Assembly: GCA_020744425.1 (NCBI GenBank)
Contig: JAGMUV010000042.1
Coordinates: 124,001 to 188,000, forward strand
Direction of reading: 5' to 3'
Length of the DNA stretch: 64,000 nt
Source: Dactylonectria macrodidyma
Taxonomy: Eukaryota; Ascomycota; Sordariomycetes; Hypocreales; Nectriaceae
Below, in pieces: positions 59,847-64,000 of this stretch. The position numbers and the translations under genes are program-made. The notes under the pieces are model-generated. The model had not been told where the DNA came from and did no database searches. It was given only the letters and a program-made list of their open reading frames with translations. The number at the start of each line of letters is the position of its first letter. The stretch's first letter is position 1.

Positions 59847-60274
59847 TAATGTATATAATAAGTAAGTCAGAAATACAAGCGAGTCAGAAAGCATACTATA
59901 TAGCTAAAATAAGTAATTTTAGATTTCTTAAAACTAGATATAAGACTTATTAAGATCTAAAAACACATTTTTAAAATAAATTAGAAAAAAAGTTAGAAAA
60001 TAGTATTTTTTTAAAGAATTTTAAAATTTTATTAAGCTGACTATAAGTAAAAATAGTAAAAAAAACAGTGCGAATTCTATATTACTAGCGCTATAAGTAT
60101 ATATAGCTTAAAAACATTCTCAAAAATAATATATATTATAAATAAGCTAGGTTTAAATTTTAGCTGTTTTAGACCTAGTTTAATTTTTTAAGAAATTTTC
60201 TAAAATTTCATTTTAAGGTGTATTTTGTAATTTCTGACTCGCTTGTATTTCTGACTCGCTTATCATATATGTTA
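59847..60274. mobile_element. Small inverted-repeat element, copy D (iterons AAGYRAGTCAGAAATAC)
   Basis: 428 bp. Ends TAATGTATATAATAAG / TAACATATATGATAAG (reverse complement of the right end), each followed by two 17 bp iterons carrying AAGCGAGTCAGAAA. Core ACAGTGCGAA at 60065-60074, same orientation as copy C. Confidence 0.78.
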
Positions 60275-62430
60275 TTTTTTATAAAGATATAAAGGTATTT
60301 TTTAAATAGTTAGTTTATTCTTTTAGTTTATTTATCTATTTATAAATAGTATATAGTAAATAGTTAGTAATAGATTACTTATTCTTTTATTAAATTAGTT
60401 TAGAATTAACTTATAAATAGCTTATCTCTATTATTAATAATGCCTTTTAATATATTAAATTTATATTTAACTTATTTATATAATACTTATATAAGTTATA
60501 GAATAGTTATTATCTTCTTATATAGAATGAAGATTATATACTTAGTTATATAATATATTATAATTAGAATAGTATTATATTACTTACTATTTACTTAAGC
60601 ACTATTTAATAACTTAGTAATAAAATCTATAGAAATTTCTTAGAAAGGATTTATAAGTATTAATAATAGCTATAGCTTTTTATATAGCCTATATCTAAGT
60701 ATAAAAATACTATAGCATTTCTTATATCTAGTAGTATAGTTTATAATATCCTTATTAATTTAGTTTTAATAGAATTTTCTACTAATTAATTTTAATATCT
60801 TAGCCTTTTTTATATACTCAGCTCTTAAGTTATTATAATAGTATTAAAGGATTTCTATTCTTAATATCTTTTTTATAAGAATAATAAATCTACTCTTATA
60901 AAATAAAGTGCTATTTTTATTATAATAATAGGTTCCTATCTTCCTAGCTATTTACTAAACCCTTACTAATTATTATTAGTAAAAATAATTATTAGCTTAT
61001 AGTCCTTAGATTAATTCTTCTAACTTTATTAATAATTATAATAAAAATGCTATTTTACTTATTATAAGCTTTTTTATAATTAGATATAGAATATATTACT
61101 TTAGATTAATAACTCCAGCTTTAGATAAGTCTTCCTAGCTTCTATAAGCAGTTAGCTCTTACTAAGCAGTCTCTATTTATTTATTAGTCTTTTAGCTTAC
61201 TATTCTAGCTCTTATAATTATAAAGATTAATACTATATATATTTAATCTTTTTTAATTTTATTATACTAATTCTAATTATAGAATAAGAGTACTTATTAC
61301 TTAACTTAACTTATAAAGCCTCTTAGGCTTACTTATATTACTTAAATATATATTTTTATAACTTTTATTTACCTTTTAAGGTTATTAATTATTTAGTAAA
61401 TATTTAGTAAAAGTTCTTTAATAAAGTTCAGTTTATTAACTAAGGTTAGGAGTATATTATTATATACTATCTCTCCTTTTATATAATTAGATCTATAGGA
61501 TAGTCTATTAGCTAGATTATACTTTCTTAGTTTATATTTAATATTAAAGTTAAAAGGTGCTAATTTATATACTTACTTAGCTAGCCTACTTCTTAGGTCT
61601 TTAGCTAGTGCTTTAATTACTCCTTTAAAAGCTATATAGTCTATTAAAAGGAGGAATTTCTTAGAGAGTTTTAATAAGTAGTGACTCTAGTTCTTAAAGC
61701 TCTTAATAATAGCTAGAAGTTCTTACTAGCTAATACTCTAGCATTACTCAATATCTATCAGTTTCTAAGATTAATATATAACTAGTCTTTATTATTCTCT
61801 ATATAGTTAGGTTAAAATGCTAGAGACTGCCTTTAAAGAGGTATCTATCTTTACTCTAGTTCTTCTTACTAAGTCCTAATATTAGAAAATACTTACTAAA
61901 TAGAAGGCAGATCTTAGTATTTAAAAAGCAGTATTTTAATCTTCTTTTTATATAAAGGGTTTCTTATTCTCTATAGTCTTTAATAGCTCTATTAATAGTA
62001 CTATTTAATAAGAGTATTCTAAAATAAACTTCTTATAAAAGTTATAGAATCTTAAAAAGACTTATATATCTTTAATACTTTCTAATACTAGCTACTTAGT
62101 AATTACTTATACTTTATTCAGCTCTATCTTTAGTCCTTCTTAAGTAATTATATACTTAAAGAATTTAATCTCCTTTTAATAGAAGGCATACTTCAGAAGC
62201 TTTATATAGAATTAAAAGGTTTTTAATTTTTAAAAGACTTCTTTTAGATCTTTAATATATTATTCTTATATTTATAAGTATACTATAATATTATCTAAGT
62301 ATATTATATAATAAGTATTAAGTAATTTAATAAGTATTTAATTAATATATACTTAGAAAGTAATAAATATATTAATTAGCTTAAAAAGTGTTAGAAGTTA
62401 CTAAGTAGTAAAAGTATAAGTATATAGCTT
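60275..62430 (-). mobile_element. RIPed Ty3/gypsy pol fragment, minus strand (second copy)
   Basis: Reverse transcriptase YIIYLDNIIV lies at about 62,312-62,281, followed by YIKDLKEVF at ~62,240. This is the YLDDIIVYS..EHIKDLKEVF block of gypsy elements. The frame is full of stops. It differs in sequence from the 54.6 kb copy and is therefore another family or subfamily. Confidence 0.68.
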
Positions 62431-63599
62431 ATATAAGGATATTCTTATAAAGAATAATAAAGTAAGAGGTATATGAAGATAAGAGTGTCTTATTAGAAGA
62501 TAGTTTATTATAGTGTATAGTGATAATGTATGATTCTATTGTATGAGGAAATAAGCCCTAGGGGTAGTCCTTCTTTTATAGACAAATTGAGCCGGCAGAT
62601 ATGTAGTCACTAAGACATAAAATATACTATTAAGAAGCCCAAAATTTCAGCTATCTAGTGGTATTATGTTTGTAATTATATGTCAAGGAAATGCCGAGAT
62701 ATTTTGATTTCAAATCACGGAGGAATTGAAAGCTTTGATTATAAAGCAAAATTGCCTGATTTCAAAGCACGGACTAATATTAGGCCGATTAGCTATGATT
62801 GGTTATATAGTGTGAATAGTGTTATTAATACTGTATTTTAGTATATTTAAATAGGATTTTATATAGAATTTTTAAGCTTATAATAAAGCTTAAAACTTAG
62901 CTTATTAAAGGAGATATATATATTTATATATTTATTTAGGTTTAACAATACATAAGTATATATAAATATATATAAATAGTAACTAAGGACTTATAAAATA
63001 AAGAAGGAAAGATAAATAAATAAAAAGAAGGAAGGAAGGAGGGTTAGGAAGAGAAGGAGGAAGGTTAGTAAGTGCTTTATTTTTACCTTCTAAAATCATT
63101 ATTCCCCCTCCCCTCTCCCTTTTTCTTTTTTAATAAACCCTCTAGAAATTATAAAGAGCTAATTATAGCCTATCGCTTTATATATAAGTAAATATAAGGC
63201 TAATTATAAGGCTTTTAATCTAACTAACTCTTAAATATCTAAATACACTCTTCTCTACTTAATAAATATCTCTCCTTACTCTTTAACTTTAGATTTATAC
63301 TTCTATTCTTCCTTCTATAAGTATCTATATTTAAGTATATATATATATTTTCTTATCATTATTATTATAGTCTAGCGTTTCATACTTTAGTTTTACTTTT
63401 ATTCACTCATTACCTATCCCCATTTTAGGCTAATCAGCTCTACCCCTTTTACTTAAATCACCTTTCACTTCACTCTACTGCCGCAAGCCATTAAACCATG
63501 TCATTTCCTACGCAAATTACGCTCTGCGAGGTACCTGCGAACCCGACTGGGGTCTGACCTTTTACTGAAAGGTCGTCGAGCCATAGTGGCTAGTGAGCT
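62431..63599. other. Mixed-composition stretch, no gene
   Basis: Includes a pair GATTTCAAATCACGGA / GATTTCAAAGCACGGA (62706-62721 and 62758-62773), a purine-rich AAGGAAGG tract at 63,000-63,070 and, at 63,480-63,600, a GC-normal piece with GGTTCGCAGGT and TAGCCACTATGG on the minus strand, faintly like pol III B and A boxes. No gene is called. Confidence 0.4.
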
Positions 63600-64000
63600 A
63601 ACCTTATATTAATAGTATTAAATTTCTACTAGAGTTACTAGCCCTATTTAAGGCTATAGCTCTATTTAAGTTATTAGTACTATAGCTATTCTTTTATTAA
63701 CTAAGTTTATAATTTTATTAATATAAGCTATTTAAAATAGTTAAATCTTTCTTAAAGGTCAGTCTTATATAACTTCTATTCTAAGGAATTATTATATAGA
63801 ATTACTACTTATTAGCTTATATCTTAATTAAAGCTATTTAATCATTTCCTTAGCTTTATCTTCTTAAGCTTTTCAGTAGGCTATAATAATATTATTAATA
63901 TAGAAGAAGAAGAGGATTCCTTCTTTCTTAAAGTAATAAGGCTTATAAGGAATTTATATATAATTAAGCTCTAAAAGGGTTTTTAAGAGCTCCTTTTACT
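63600..64000 (-). mobile_element. RIPed copia fragment running off the right edge
   Basis: Aligns with 44,390-44,800 of the complete copia element (reverse-transcriptase region; YINNII at ~63,895). The junction at 63,598 with normal-composition DNA is abrupt and lies inside pol, not at an LTR, so this copy is truncated or cut by another insertion. Confidence 0.75.

Noticed and set aside
63500..63600. Possible tRNA gene on the minus strand
   Set aside because: The central hairpin does not leave a 7-base anticodon loop and the acceptor stem does not pair; kept only as a faint SINE-like observation.

Overview
The window looks like a chromosome segment of a filamentous ascomycete (Pezizomycotina). 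Its genes carry short 50-100 bp introns with GT..AG borders and CTAAC/CTGAC-type branch points, and encode secreted plant-polysaccharide hydrolases, a Zn2Cys6 regulator and a HET-domain protein. Large AT-rich blocks hold transposons degraded by C-to-T changes typical of repeat-induced point mutation (RIP): CA and TG are scarce, Trp and Gln codons have become stops, and Cys codons have become Tyr. A Eurotiales-like genome is plausible, but I cannot fix the species.

Positions 1-12,000 are normal-composition, gene-bearing DNA. They hold a partial GH43 gene (minus), a five-exon GH35 beta-galactosidase (minus), a divergent four-exon GH1 beta-glucosidase (plus), a Zn2Cys6 transcription factor (minus) and a small VOC/glyoxalase-fold protein (plus). 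The GH35/GH1 divergent promoter carries a duplicated ~93 bp segment, each copy with GGCTAAA, the site known for XlnR-type regulators. The three hydrolases and the adjacent regulator look like a small carbohydrate-utilisation neighbourhood (inference).

Positions 12,000-24,600 are a graveyard of moderately damaged elements: an unmutated solo LTR, a broken HeLo-like gene, a HET C-terminal fragment, a 39 bp tandem array, a ~6.5 kb Helitron Rep/helicase pseudogene (minus) and a divergent broken companion ORF (plus).

Positions 24,600-34,360 hold a small inverted-repeat element and a complete but heavily RIPed Ty3/gypsy chromovirus (382 bp LTRs, GGCTA target duplication) inserted into an older broken ORF. 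An intact 610-residue HET gene lies at 36,199-38,031.

Positions 38,250-64,000 are mostly AT-rich transposon remains: one complete RIPed copia element (187 bp LTRs, ATAAT duplication), two further copia fragments, minus-strand gypsy fragments and three more small inverted-repeat elements. A normal-composition island at 40,080-42,480 holds a small secreted protein gene with 12 cysteines and a duplicated cysteine motif.

The most novel-looking items are the four-member ~430 bp element family, whose 17 bp end iterons differ between copies but match between the two ends of each copy; the 12-Cys secreted protein; and the divergent ORF beside the Helitron. All coordinates, exon joins and domain calls come from reading the sequence by eye; no search was run.
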